Shown here: positions 32,300-43,666 of the stretch, in pieces
Layout of the letters: each line of letters starts with the position of its first letter
Position numbering within the stretch: the stretch's first letter is position 1
Assembly: GCF_905147365.1 (NCBI RefSeq)
Contig: NC_056423.1
Coordinates: forward strand, 4,754,501-4,818,500
DNA from: Aricia agestis
Taxonomy: Eukaryota; Arthropoda; Insecta; Lepidoptera; Lycaenidae
Reading direction: 5' to 3'
Length of the DNA stretch: 64,000 nt
Notes under the pieces: model-generated
What the model saw: the letters and a program-made list of their open reading frames with translations, nothing else
Database searches by the model: none
What the model was told of the DNA's origin: nothing
Translations under genes and position numbers: made by a program

Positions 32300-32599
32300 G
32301 ACTAGCTGTCCCGGTGAACTTCGTGTCATTTTAAAACCTTCCCTGGACTTCTACGAATATTAATTTTAAGACTAAAATCAGCCCAATCCGTTTAGCCGTT
32401 TTTGAGTTTTAGCGCGACTAACACATTTGAAAATCTATTTTTATATATAAGACTAGCTGTCCCGGTGAACTTTGTGTCACTTTAAAACCTTCCCTGGACT
32501 TCTACGAATATTTTACGACTGAAATCAGCCCAATCAGTTTTGCCGTTTTCGAGTTTTAGCGCGACTAACACATTTGAAAATCCATTTTTATATATAAGT
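32300..32599 (+). repeat. two tandem copies of repeat family D
   Basis: Copy 1 (32300-32450) and copy 2 (32451-32599) both start 'gactagctgtcccggtgaac' and contain 'aaaaccttccctggacttct', 'gaaatcagcccaatc' (copy 1 'aaaatcagcccaatc') and 'agcgcgactaacacatttga', ending 'tttttatatata'. They differ by a few substitutions and a short deletion. Confidence 0.85.
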
Positions 32600-33243
32600 T
32601 ATTGATGATAGAGTTAGACAGATTATTTCCATAAAATTTTGGAGGAAATTGACGAGGCAGTTAGCAAGATAAAGCGATTGTTCAAGCAACTTGCCAAAAC
32701 TTACAAGTTACAAGAAGATAATCACCATGAAAACCCAGTATCCAGTACAATTACAGTCTCTACCAAGACGTACTAAAAGCTACTCATAATATTATACTTC
32801 TACCAGCCGTACTATAATTTATTAAACATTCTAGTAGTTTATAAATACTCATCTAGGTTGGACTAAGACTGGTATTACCCATTATTATAAAACTGTTCAG
32901 TTACATACAGTTTCTTTGTGGACAGGTTACAATTTTATGGCCTAGAAGCTTCTATCTACTGACTGAGAACTAACACTTACATTAACTATCTTAATATAGG
33001 CTTCACAAGCTCCAGCTGCACTAAGAGACATTTAATAATTACTTAACTTTAATTTAATGAATAGTTTGTCAGAAAATGGATCTATATCGAGTACGAGAGT
33101 TAGTATAGAACAAATCCTAAACCTAATCGGCACAACGGTGGCTGGCTCGATTAAAATCAGTAATTTAAAGTGCCAAAGTGTACGCAGCGCACAGGAATAC
33201 AGTCTAACTTTATACAGAATGTAACAAAACAAAGTGATAATAT
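32600..33243. other. intergenic sequence
   Basis: No gene or repeat recognised. Confidence 0.5.
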
Positions 33244-33440
33244 TTTAGGGGGTGTATGTGTACCTTAAATAGAGTGTCTGTAAAAGTAGCAGCGCTGAAT
33301 GAGCAATTTATTTTGTATCATGTATGAGTCAGCGCCATGCGTCATGAATTTTTCCATACAAAAGTAACAAAAAAGTTACTCTTGTAGCGGTGCTACTTTC
33401 ACAGCGAACTCTATAAAGGGGAACCATAAACCCCCTAAAT
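33244..33440. mobile_element. family L foldback nested in a larger foldback
   Basis: Outer ends 'tttagggggtgtatgtgt' and (reversed) 'tttagggggtttatggtt' pair. Inside them, 33271-33412 has inverted ends 'agagtgtctgtaaaagtagc' and (reversed) 'agagttcgctgtgaaagtag', which match the copy at 29641-29772. Confidence 0.65.
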
Positions 33441-34190
33441 TATTATCACTTAATTCTGTCACACCTTGTTTAACTGAAATGTCAAAATAGACCCTAACAA
33501 TACCTAAGTGTATTGTATGCTTGTCTATTTCATTCTAGGATTCATTTTTTGTCAATCCTTGTGGCTTGCATTAGCCTTTGTGTTGGTTGTACTCATTCTG
33601 TGCGCCCTAGTTTGAGTTTTTTCATGCGTTTCTCATTAATACTCTCATGTCTAGATCCCAAACAGACCAAAGGAATAGCCACAAAAAGATTTTTAATAAC
33701 AAAAATATGGACAATGATATAACGTGTACATAAAACATTATGCCAGTGTTTATAAAAGCTCTACTAGTCCACCAATATACTATGGCATTATTTCACAAGA
33801 TATTTCTATTCACATAGCTGTTATAGACAGGTAATAAATTCTACCATAGAATAGACTACAAAATTGCTAGATCGATTTGATGATGCCAACAGCTCTGTAG
33901 CTGTTGGGCTGTTGTACAGCTTATTAAAAGTCATAATTTTATACCCTCTTGAAAAAATATATTACTGACACATAACCACCTTTTTAAAGTCGGTTAAAAA
34001 GAGGGTAAGGCGGACATTTGGAATTTTGTCGCGCGCATTCAGTGTCAAAACATTTGATTTACTACTTTCACCGAATTAATCTTATTCCGGATATCACCTT
34101 CTGACCTTTGATAGTTTATGTCACGATAAAAGTACGACGGCCCACTTAGAACAATGGACCATATCTTTTAAGAGCTTTAAAACTTTATTT
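33441..34190. other. intergenic sequence
   Basis: No gene supported and no repeat recognised. Confidence 0.45.
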
Positions 34191-34504
34191 ACGTGGGAGA
34201 GCCATGCTTCGGCACGAATGGGCCGGCTCGACCGGAGAAATACCACGTTCTCACAGAAAACCGGCGTGAAACAGCGCTAGCGCCGAGTGAGTGAGTTTAC
34301 CGGAGACTCAATCCCCTACCCTTTTCCCTTCCCTACCCTCCCCTAATTCCTCCCCATCCCTACCCTATTACCCTATTCCCTCTTAAAAGGCCGGCAACGC
34401 ACCTGCAGCTCTTCTGATGCTACGAGTGTCCATGGGCGACAGAAGTTGCTTTCCATCAGGTGACCCGTTTGCTCGTTTGCCCCATTATTTCATTAAAAAA
34501 AAAC
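34191..34504 (+). mobile_element. family A SINE-like repeat, copy 3
   Basis: Same layout as copy 1: 'acgtgggagagccatgcttc' to 'cagaaaaccggcgtgaaaca', C/T-rich run, 'tcttaaaaggccggcaacgc', ending in an A-run. The short frame across its 3' part also appears in copy 1, confirming it is repeat and not gene. Confidence 0.75.
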
Positions 34505-34568
34505 TAAAAGAAAATATTACTCACAAGAAAATATACTTTACATTTCATCAAGCAAATAACAACAATAA

Positions 34569-34697
34569 GAGCTTGTTTCACCACTTTCTGATAAAGTGCC
34601 TAATAGAATATTCACAACTTTTTTGACAGATTCTCGTTACTTGATCTGTCAAGTTAATTGGTGAATAGCGTTAACAAGAAGTGGTAAAACAGGCCCT
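34569..34697. mobile_element. family T palindromic MITE, copy 2
   Basis: Left 'gcttgtttcaccactttctg' and right 'aagaagtggtaaaacaggcc' are inverted, with 'ttttttgacagattctc' and 'cttgatctgtcaagtta' in the centre. Confidence 0.75.
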
Positions 34698-35303
34698 TAA
34701 TAAAATTGATTCCAATTTTGTTAACGAAGATAGAAATCGAAAATGTGTAGAATTTTAGCGTAGCACATCGCCAAGTGACAATGTAATGTCTGTTGATGAT
34801 GCATAATGTCAAATCCCATTCTTTAATCTCACTTCGCTGTCGAAATTCTTATCAAAATCGCTTCAGCCGTTCAGGCATGAATCATGATGCCGTCATTATT
34901 ATAAATTTAATTCTACACTACTTTGACACATAATAACTACATATTACATAGCTAAGTACGCGTAAACAATCTGTACTATTTGTAAGTTGTTTTTACTCAT
35001 TCCTTGTGTTATACGTGTTCAAAGTTCCGTACCGTGATTTTACAAGTTATTTACGTTTGAACATTCAAAGTCGCGAACGTTAACGTAGGGAGCGGAGACC
35101 GTGAACCGAAAAGCGAGGGAGTGTGGGAAAAGGGAAGCAAAATAAATGTAAAATTTCGACATTACCTGTGCTTTTATTTATGGCATTTTTGAAGTAAAAA
35201 TTCCTTTAGCGACGTTGAGCACTATTTTGGTATGGATAAAAAAAATTAAGCTCGCGTCGATGACGAGAAGATCACAGGCGCGGCGTAGGAGACGTAATAT
35301 CTA
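34698..35303. other. intergenic sequence
   Basis: No gene or recognised repeat. Confidence 0.45.
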
Positions 35304-35626
35304 AACGTGGGAGAGCCATGCTTCGGCACTAAATGGGCCGGCTCGACCGGAGAAATACCACGTTCTCACAGAAAACCGGCGTGAAACAACGCTTGCGCTG
35401 TGTTTCGCCGAGTGAGTGAGTTTACCGGAGGCCCAATCCCCTACCCTATTCCCTTCCCTGTCCTCCCCTATTCCCTTCCCTCTCCTATTACCCTATTCCC
35501 TCTTAAAAGGCCGGCAACGCACTTGCAGCTCTTCTGATGCTGCGAGTGTCCATGGGCGACGGATGTTGCTTTCCATCAGGTGACCCGTTTGCTCGTTTGC
35601 CCCCTTATTTCATTTTAAAAAAAAAA
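35304..35626 (+). mobile_element. family A SINE-like repeat, copy 4
   Basis: It starts 'aacgtgggagagccatgctt', carries 'ggccggctcgaccggagaaa' and 'ctcttaaaaggccggcaacg', and ends 'ttatttcatttt' plus an A-run. Confidence 0.75.
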
Positions 35627-35959
35627 TATGTCTAAACTGCACGGCGAAAATATAAGCCTGCTCTTTTCAGTTCTGCCGGTACGAAAATTATATTCTCTCA
35701 ATCTCTCCGAGAGTAGCCGTAACTGTCAGCTCTATTATTTCAGCTATGTCATAATTCAATTACAATAATTTAATAATATAAGTAACATTTAAAAGTTATA
35801 AGTAATTAAGTAATTCGTTATAATCGGTCAAGTTCATTCAAAACATGCCTAGCAGTATGGAAATGTTTTCACTAATTCTGATTACTCAAGCAAATATTGA
35901 CTGTTAGTAGTGATTAGTGACTGCACTGCAAATACAGTACTTATCTAATCTAATCTGCA
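35627..35959. other. intergenic sequence
   Basis: No gene or repeat recognised, ending with the duplication 'aatctgca' (35952-35959) of the next element. Confidence 0.5.
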
Positions 35960-37686
35960 TAGGGTATGTTATTCGAATATTCGAATACTCGTTTTATTCG
36001 AATATTCGACGATTTTATTATTCGAATATTCGCCAAATTATTTTTTGAATAATTCGAATACTAAAAATATTTTTTATTTTTGTTTAAAATGCTATCAAAC
36101 ATAAAATTAACATGGAATAAGAACGTAATTAAGTTTATTTCAGAAAAATAATATTATTTATGAATATTCTACATCTTTAATCTGTATATATAAAACTCAA
36201 AGGTGACTGACTGATTGACATAGTGATCTATCAACGCATAGCCCAAACCACTGGACGGATCGGGCTGAAATTTGGCATGCAGGTAGATGTTATAACGTAG
36301 GCATCCGCTAAGAAAGGATTTTGATAAATTCCAACCCCAAGGGGTTCAAATAGGGGATGAAAGTTTGTATATAATAATACTTCTTAACGCGAGCGAAGCC
36401 GCGGGTAAAAGCTCGTGATATATATAAATCTGTTTTTAGTCTAACTAATGAGTATACGACCATTCATCGTCGCCGTTGACCATGTTTTTAGTTCATTGTT
36501 GTTCATGTTCATTACGCCAGAAGGGTGTATACAAAACAAACTCGTTTTTTAAGAAGGTAATAAATGTAAGTGCAATATTGAGATTTTTAAAATATGTAGT
36601 TAAAATACAAAAGATAATTTTTATACGCCTTTCTGGCTTGAAGCTCGCGATGTGATCTATTCGACAAGTTGATAAAAATTTGGTATTTAATAGCTTTACC
36701 ACGGCAGTCCTCGACTGATAATTGAAACAGTTAGTACAGTATCAAAAAATGTCGATGGCTCCTTAATATCATGTTATTGGTGTTATCAAACTTCAAGTTA
36801 CTAAATTCACCAGCTCTAGGATTGTTTCACCCTCCCCCAGGGCTTCGCTGCAATTTTTTTTCTTTGTTGTGGGGTTGGTTTTCTAGTGGCCCTTTTTTAT
36901 AATTTCGAGCCCCATTGACACAGGTGAAGCCGACTAGGTGAACTAGGTGAACATGGATCGAAAATATCAAAAAGACGGGTAAGCTGGCTTAGTATTAATG
37001 AACAGATATCATAACGTCGAATATCATAATATTATTATTTAATCTCAACTGCTGCCTAGCAAGACTTAAGCATAATCACATGAGAAAAGTAAAAGGTGCT
37101 ACGATCGAAAACGGTTTACACTTTACAGCCTTTCTTTTATTGCCCAGCTGTAACCTTAAAATATACATTTTTAAAGTGTTTAACAATAAAAATTAACTAT
37201 GTCATTTATAAAGATTTATGTTGATAAAAGTAAAAATAAGAATTGCTTACTTTATAGTACTAACAAAATAGGTTGTACATGGCTGTACGAAGCTTTTTGT
37301 TACTTTTATTCAGAGTTTTCAGCATTTTTCAATATTGTTTAATGTGCATTGTCCAAAAAAATCACATTTACTTTTTTTTTTTTCGTTAAAATAGGGTATT
37401 TTAAGAATATAAATTAAATAATTCTAAAGGCTAATTTAACGCCATTGAAGGTCAAACAAAGGTTAAACGTATTTGTTCAAAAATATAAGTAACTAATGGG
37501 TATTTTTTTCGTTTATCTACAGAAAAACGATCACTGACCTTATTCCTCGAAATGTTTTTGTAATGAGCAAAATTAAAAAAAAATGGACAATCCCCATTAT
37601 TCGAATAATATTCGAATTATTCGAAAAGTTTTGTAAAATATTCGAATTATTCGAATAGTAAATTTATCGAATAATAACATTCCCTA
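35960..37686. mobile_element. 1,727-bp hAT-like non-autonomous element
   Basis: Termini TAGGGTATGTTATT and (reversed) TAGGGAATGTTATT are inverted. Both borders carry the 8-bp direct repeat 'aatctgca' (35952-35959 and 37687-37694). Terminal start and duplication length fit the hAT superfamily. About 110 bp at each end is packed with 'attcgaata'-type repeats, which could be transposase-binding sites. No transposase frame is present. It contains a family E copy. Confidence 0.8.
36183..36415 (+). repeat. family E repeat, copy 1
   Basis: 'aaaactcaaaggtgactgac', 'ccactggacggatcgggctg', 'ccaaccccaaggggttcaaa' and 'acgcgagcgaagccgcgggt' in this order. It is almost identical to 43430-43666, which suggests recent spread. 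Confidence 0.85.
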
Positions 37687-38743
37687 AATCTGCATACTGC
37701 CAGTAGGCAGTATGCAGTTTTGATAAGCTGATTAAACCTTTATAAGTACTGTACTTTATAAGTACTTTATAAGTACTGAATACACTTGTTCTTACTTTAA
37801 AGGACATATACATGGCTTGATAGAATAATAGCTACGATGATAGTTTAAATATAATTTAGCAGTAACATTGTCCTACAAATAGAACAATCAACATTTTAGG
37901 ACCATCAAATCTTTCTATCTCTGTTAGCTAGCACTTTTGAAAATTTTCGCAGCGAAAATTGTTCGCCTTATCAAAATGAAGCTACTCACGAAAAATTAGC
38001 TTAATAGTAATCAAGTAAAAAAAAATCTAGGGAACCTGTACTATGTACCATCGAGGAAGTTGATCCCTATGCAATTGAAAGACCAACGTTATTTGGTCGA
38101 ATATGTCAATTCAATGTTAATTGTGATCTGTCAGCTGGGTTTGACGTAACGCGACCAAACTACTTAGGTCCCCGATTTGCATAGTAATCAACTTCTCTAA
38201 TAGTACTTTTATTAACAAAAATAAAGGCACGTAATAAAATTGGCTTTCTAACTAATAGAGACCATTGTAATATGTTAAACTATTCAAACAAAAAAAGATG
38301 ATTCAATAATGAATAATTATCACATAATCACATAATAGTGTATTATCTCAATGAAGCTATTATGTACAGAATAATCAACGCATTAAACTATTAAAGAAGC
38401 ACAGAGTAATCACATAAACATGAGAAGAGTCAGCGGAGCGGAACATAAAGGGCTCGTTTGTGGTCAAGATGCACGGGTTCCGTAGGTGTGGGGTTACCGT
38501 CACGGACTGGGGCTACGGGGTCGAGTGTTGTTTTGTCGGTGAAACATTCGCTTTGTCTAAGAACTGTGCTAATTTTATTTACCGACTTCCATAAAGGAGG
38601 CTATATTTTCGACTGAAGATGGTTCTTATAATAGTGCGTAAATATATTTAAATAAAATAAATAAATAGAATACTAACAAATTATATAAATAAAACACATA
38701 GTAATAATATACACATAGTAATAATAAAACACATAATAATAAC
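37687..38743. other. intergenic sequence with repeat fragments
   Basis: Besides the duplication at 37687-37694 it has a half copy of family J (about 37895-38035, 'ctctgttagctagcactttt') and a family H MITE (38045-38207). The rest shows nothing. Confidence 0.55.
38045..38207. mobile_element. family H MITE, copy 4
   Basis: Left 'taccatcgaggaagttgatc' and right 'atcaacttctctaatagta' are inverted. The interior is very close to copy 1 ('agaccaacgttatttggtcg'). Confidence 0.8.
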
Positions 38744-38956
38744 TAGAGCTCGCTTCGCTTCGCCCGCGTAAATTAGGAATTTCACAGAAACCGTACATTT
38801 TCGAATAAAAATAGCTATAAATACTCCTTTCACGTGGTGTACTCTATATAAGTGCCAAATATTGCTCCAGTAGTTCGTGAGATAAACCCTTTTTAATATT
38901 TTCCCCGTTTTTACCACATTTTCCTGAGTTTCTTCGGTCGTATTAGTCTTAGCGTG
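38744..38956 (-). repeat. family C repeat, copy 2, reversed
   Basis: 'gcttcgcccgcgtaaattag', 'tcctttcacgtggtgtactc', 'gctccagtagttcgtgagat' in reverse order relative to copies at 41207 and 53400. Confidence 0.7.
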
Positions 38957-39300
38957 ATAATCCTACTAATATTATACAGGCGAAAGTTTGTTTGGATGTA
39001 TGGATGTATAGATGTATGGATGTGTGGATGTGTGGATGTATGGATGTTTGTTACTCTTTCACGCAAAAACTACTGAACGGATTTTAATGAAACTTTACAA
39101 TAATATAGCTTATACATCAGAATAACACATAGGCTACAATTTTAACCGATTTTCAAAATGGGGTGGTGGTATGTTCGTTTTCTTATGTTCAACGATTACT
39201 CCGCCGTTTGTTAACCGATTTTCAAAAAATTTCTTTTGGTATGTAGGGTATCATCCCAATTTGGTATTATATTCACAAAAGTGGTGATCTGATGAAGGAT
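38957..39300 (+). repeat. family I repeat with a GGATGTAT microsatellite
   Basis: After 'gcgaaagtttgtttggatg' a run of 8-bp units of the type 'tatggatg/tgtggatg' (about 38993-39055) is followed by 'gcaaaaactactgaacggat' and 'aaccgattttcaaaatgggg'. Common lepidopteran repeat type. Confidence 0.6.
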
Positions 39301-39649
39301 CCATAAGTAATCGAGTGAACTCCTCAAAATTTATGGGGAAACATGTGGTGACTTCGGTTTCGTGAGAAGTATTCTAAGCATATGCTACAAACAAGTAAGA
39401 TTTTGCACCGAGGTATAACTGGTATATCGTGGTTCGGAAGGTGCTGAGAGAACTCCTGATTCTTTATAGATACAAGTTTGGAAGTTTCGGCGTTGTTTTA
39501 AGAACGGAAAGCATATGCTACTATGCAAATTACATTCATCATCATCGTCATCACTACCATAATATTATACCATGCATTGTCCCATGATTATGAGCCTTTT
39601 CATAGTCTTTTAGATCGACGCTCGAGTTTGTCAAGTATACTTAATATTA
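39301..39649. other. intergenic sequence
   Basis: No gene recognised; possibly a continuation of family I. Confidence 0.4.
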
Positions 39650-39766
39650 TAAACCTGAAGACTATGTTTGCTCGAATGCGCTAATCTCAGGAAGTACACG
39701 TCCGATTTAAAAATTAATTTCAGTGTTAGATATCTCATTTATCGAGTAAGGCTATAGGCTATATTA
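39650..39766 (+). repeat. family C repeat, copy 3, left part
   Basis: 'gctcgaatgcgctaatctca' and 'gagtaaggctataggctata' match copy 1 and copy 4. It continues at 41207 after the microsatellite and LINE. Confidence 0.75.
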
Positions 39767-39972
39767 CATTATATTATATTATATTATATTATATTATATT
39801 ATATTATATTATATTATATTATATTATATTATATTATATTATATTATATTATATTATATTATATTATATTATATTATATTATATTATATTATATTATATT
39901 ATATTATATTATATTATATTATATTATATTATATTATATTATATTATATTATATTATATTATATTATATTAT
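39767..39972. repeat. (ATATT)n microsatellite, left array
   Basis: About 41 almost perfect copies of the pentamer 'attat'. It interrupts family C exactly where other copies read 'ggctatattttat'. Confidence 0.98.
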
Positions 39973-41030
39973 TCGGAGTGAAGTTTTGCTTCTCACAGCT
40001 CTCGCTGGCATTCATCTCAGTCCCGCCCCGAAACCTTCAGGGAGGGGGTACTGCGGATTCGCCTTCGTCTGTTAGTATGTTACTTCCCAAAACTTTTGAA
40101 ACAATTGTACTTGTGTAAATAGCTGTTTGTTTTTGCATTATGGTTAGATCCAATTTAGCATCCAGTGTGTCACAGTATCTACGGATGCTCTTGGCGACCA
40201 TTCCTGTTGCTCCTATTACAATTGGTACGATGATGGCTTTGGTTTTCCAGAGTCTAGTTATTTCTTTTTTCAGCAGATGGTACTTGGTTAATTTTTCCAT
40301 TTCTTTAGCGCCAATATTGTAGTCGGTGGGTATTGTGACATCTATCAGGTAAGTGATGTTTTGTTGCTTGTCTATGTATATTATATCCGGTCTATTGTGG
40401 ATAACTTGTACGTCTGTCTGTACTGGCATCTCCCACATGAGTTTGGCTGTATCGTTCTCTTTAACTTGGGGTTGCGTGAGCTTATCTCTCCACCATAACT
40501 GCTCTGTATTGAAATTGTGTTTTTTGCTTAGGGCCCAGTAAATATATTGAACGATATTGTTGTGTCTTTGTGTGTACTGTATTCCTGCTAATTTTTCGCA
40601 ACCTGAAACTATGTGTTGGATTGTTTCATCTTTGGTAAAGCATATTCGGCATTTTCCATCTACCTCTTTCTTTAGTATATCTCGTTCGAACTGTTTAGTT
40701 ATTATAGATTGGTCCTGGATTGCAAAAATGGCAGCTTCTAGTGTAGGGGATATCATTTGTTTTTTAATCCAATTAAACGAGAGATTTTTGTCAATATTTT
40801 CCTTTTCTAGGACTTGTTTATGGAATTGTGCGCGCAAGGGTTTCGACTTCCAGGTATGTATTTTCTTTTTTAATATAGCTTTTTTAATATCCGTCTCATT
40901 TATATTATCTCTTCCATTTAATCCTATTTCTCTTACATATTCTTCTGCATTTACATTTATTGAGTATTTATTTATATTTTTATCATGATCATTAACTGCT
41001 TTTATTAGGTAATCACGCGCATTATTTAGA
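39973..41030 (-). mobile_element. RLE-type LINE, 3' part, inside a microsatellite
   Basis: A minus-strand frame runs open from the array edge near 41027 to a TGA at 40037, about 330 residues. Order: a helical part; a zinc-knuckle-like 'CRICFTKDETIQHIVSGC'; then 'NRPDIIYIDKQQNITYLIDV', a PD...D pattern as in restriction-enzyme-like endonucleases; then 'VVPIVIGATG'-like 'IVPIVIGATGMVAKSIRR'. This is the C-terminus of a LINE of the R2/R4/Dong group (family knowledge). The reverse transcriptase is missing: the copy is 5'-truncated. The 3' UTR is only about 60 bases. Confidence 0.75.
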
Positions 41031-41206
41031 TATTATATTATATTATATTATATTATATTATATTATATTATATTATATTATATTATATTATATTATATTA
41101 TATTATATTATATTATATTATATTATATTATATTATATTATATTATATTATATTATATTATATTATATTATATTATATTATATTATATTATATTATATTA
41201 TATTAT
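41031..41206. repeat. (ATATT)n microsatellite, right array
   Basis: About 35 copies of 'tatta', same unit and strand as the left array. It joins directly to family C sequence 'cacgctaagactaatacgac'. Confidence 0.98.
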
Positions 41207-41370
41207 CACGCTAAGACTAATACGACCGAAGAAACTCAGGAAAATGTGGTAAAAACGAGGAAAATATTAGAAAGGCTTTATCTCACGAACTACTGGAGCA
41301 ATATTTGGCACTTAAATAGAGTAGACCACGTGAAAGGAGTATTTATAGCTATTTTAATTCGAAAATGTCG
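41207..41370 (+). repeat. family C repeat, copy 3, right part
   Basis: 'cacgctaagactaatacgac', 'tctcacgaactactggagca' and 'gtagaccacgtgaaaggagt' continue copy 3. A (gtct)n run follows at about 41370-41396. Confidence 0.75.
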
Positions 41371-41758
41371 GTCTGTCTGTCTGTCTGTCTGTCTGTGGCA
41401 TCGTAGCATCCAAACGGGTGGACCGATTTTGATCTGGTTTTTTTGTTTGAAAGCTGACTTGATTGAGAGTGTTCTTAGCTATAGTTCATAATCATCAGCC
41501 TGCTCCGTGCTGAAAAATCGCGGTTTATCTGGTTCGTAAAGGGCCGATTAGCAACTTGCAGTCGTTTGGTGGGCTTTATTGCATTCTAGTTCATAAATGT
41601 CACGCATTTATGAATATTTACACATTAATGGAAAGTTGACCTGGTGCTGCAGCATCACCTGGTAATCAATAGGATACCCAGCTCCTCACCAGCTAAGAGC
41701 AATGGTTTCGTGTTTGGGCTCATTTTAATTGCGACGTTAATTAAGGTAATTTAATTAA
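41371..41758. other. intergenic sequence
   Basis: A (gtct)n microsatellite, then 'gcatccaaacgggtggaccg' repeat-type sequence, then nothing recognised. Confidence 0.5.
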
Positions 41759-41904
41759 GGTGTGTCGGGGGACCGCTAATGTAGATGTTTGATTTCACAT
41801 AACATTATAGTTTAAGAGTCAGTTTTCAGCGAACCAAATCGAGACAATCAGTGACATGGCGATACAAAATGCAAAAGACACAGTTGGCGGTCCCCCGACA
41901 CACC
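41759..41904. mobile_element. 146-bp MITE with perfect 18-bp TIRs
   Basis: Ends GGTGTGTCGGGGGACCGC and GCGGTCCCCCGACACACC are exact inverse copies. The interior is unrelated AT-rich sequence. No target duplication identified. Confidence 0.85.
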
Positions 41905-42379
41905 GTGACAACAATTATGGACTAAAATATCACTTTACACTTAGGAATTATTTAAACTTAAAGTCAGTAAAATATATTATTTCATTACTTTTTAAAGTTG
42001 TTTGGCGGGGGTTTTTTTAAATTTCTTAATTCTGTTTAGATCTCTTCCGAACAACATTGACGAATTTGACAGATAAGTGAAACAAAATATACGAAATGCC
42101 ATTTACATAAAAGAGACAGACTTAATAAAAGACGACTCACTTGTGTCGTATTTGAAGCTTCACAACGCGCGCGGTAGTAACATATCTGCTTTGAGTTTTT
42201 TATATAATATATCATTGGTATCCTCACAAACTTTCTGAATTTATGAGATTATCTAAGTAGAAGTCTAGCGGGTTAAGTTTAGACATCTCACGAAACTACC
42301 GTTTATTTCCGTTCCTATTCGCTCCCGCTTAAAGTTACTTCATTTAAAAGCAGAAGTTAAATTATGCTTTTGTAACCGG
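41905..42379. other. intergenic sequence
   Basis: No gene or repeat recognised. Confidence 0.45.
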
Positions 42380-42511
42380 TTTAGCATGCCCACAGTAGAA
42401 ATGCAAAAGATCGAAACGCTGACAATTTTTGCGATAAAACTGACAGATTTCCTTTGTTGATCCATGACTTTGTACCGTAAGAATAAACTTTTCTATGGTG
42501 GCCATGCTACG
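42380..42511. mobile_element. family M foldback MITE, copy 1
   Basis: Left 'ttagcatgcccacagtagaa' and right (reversed) 'gtagcatggccaccatagaa' are imperfect inverted ends, related to copy 2 at 57007-57190. Confidence 0.5.
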
Positions 42512-42582
42512 CCTACAGTAGTGTGTCTTTTGGTCACACTACTGTGTACAGAGTTTTAGAGTTCTATAAGTTATAACCATTT

Positions 42583-42681
42583 TATTATAATATGAGTATA
42601 CCATAAGTAGCATAAAGTTAATATACGGACTATTCCGTATATTAACTTTATGCTATTTATGGTATACTCATATTATAATAA
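42583..42681. repeat. palindrome with 47-bp arms, one mismatch
   Basis: Arms contain 'tatgagtataccataagtag' and 'ctatttatggtatactcata', then 'cataaagttaatatacgga' against its inverse, around a spacer of about 4 bases. A single mismatch is seen. Confidence 0.9.
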
Positions 42682-43429
42682 TATGAATAATAATAGAATA
42701 ATAGAAACAAAGGCCTGAGCAAGAGAGATGTCACTATCAGTAACACTGCGTGATAAAAAGGGACGTGTGATACATGACAGCAGCACTCTTTTTTTGACGT
42801 CCAGTCGGCAAGTGCCGCACGTTGATAATTTTATCTCATAGAATTCATGTGCAATCATGCTTGTGTAAGTGACAAAAATTTTTGGTTTTGTTTGACAGCT
42901 CGAGATTGTTGCTCTATTCCGCTAGGTATATATAACATACTTATAGCAGTATTATAAATGCGAAAAACTGTTTGTGAGAGAGAAGTCCTCTTCGTGGTTA
43001 AACCGCTAAACTGATTGGGATGAAACGTATAGAGATACTTTAAACCCCGGGAAGGATACAGAATAGTTTAAATGATGATAAGAGAAGCCAACTAACGAAA
43101 AATTCGGCAAACTCTTAAAATTAAAACGGTTTTCTTCTAAAATAGACAGTTGAATCGCCTGATGCCTATGAACACTCGCAACACCAAAGTAACTTTTGTT
43201 AATCACAAGAACACTATCAAGAAAGTTATGTTTCACAATTTTCCTTATTAAGTGAAAAGGTGATAAAAACAAAAGCTCCGTTACTATCAAAAGGCATTGC
43301 AAGAAATAAAATAAAACAGTAGAAAAACCTTTAGTTAAAGTTTTTGTTACCCAAAGCCACGGTAAAACAAAAAAAGAATTTCTTTTGGCGGACAACGGTA
43401 AGACTGGAATTTTTTTTAGTTAATAAATA
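42682..43429. other. intergenic sequence
   Basis: No gene supported. A family B-like fragment lies near 43000-43070 ('gatactttaaaccccgggaa'). Confidence 0.45.
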
Positions 43430-43666
43430 TATCTATATATATAAAACTCAAAGGTGACTGACTGATTGACATAGTGATCTATCAACGCACAGCCCAAACC
43501 ACTGGACGGATCGGGCTGAAATTTGGCCTGCAGGTAGATGTTATGACGTAGGCATCCGCTAAGAAAGGATTTTGATAAATTCCAACCCCAAGGGGTTCAA
43601 ATAGGGGATGAAAGTTTGTATATAATAATACTTCTTAACGCGAGCGAAGCCGCGGGCAAAAGCTCG
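43430..43666 (+). repeat. family E repeat, copy 2
   Basis: Near-identical to 36183-36415 over its whole length, differing at only a few positions ('cgcacagccc' against 'cgcatagccc'; 'tttggcctgc' against 'tttggcatgc'). Confidence 0.85.

Noticed and set aside
40037..40837. 266-residue frame as a host gene
   Set aside because: The zinc-knuckle plus PD...D region and position inside microsatellite mark it as the C-terminus of a LINE, and the frame extends upstream to the array edge without a start.
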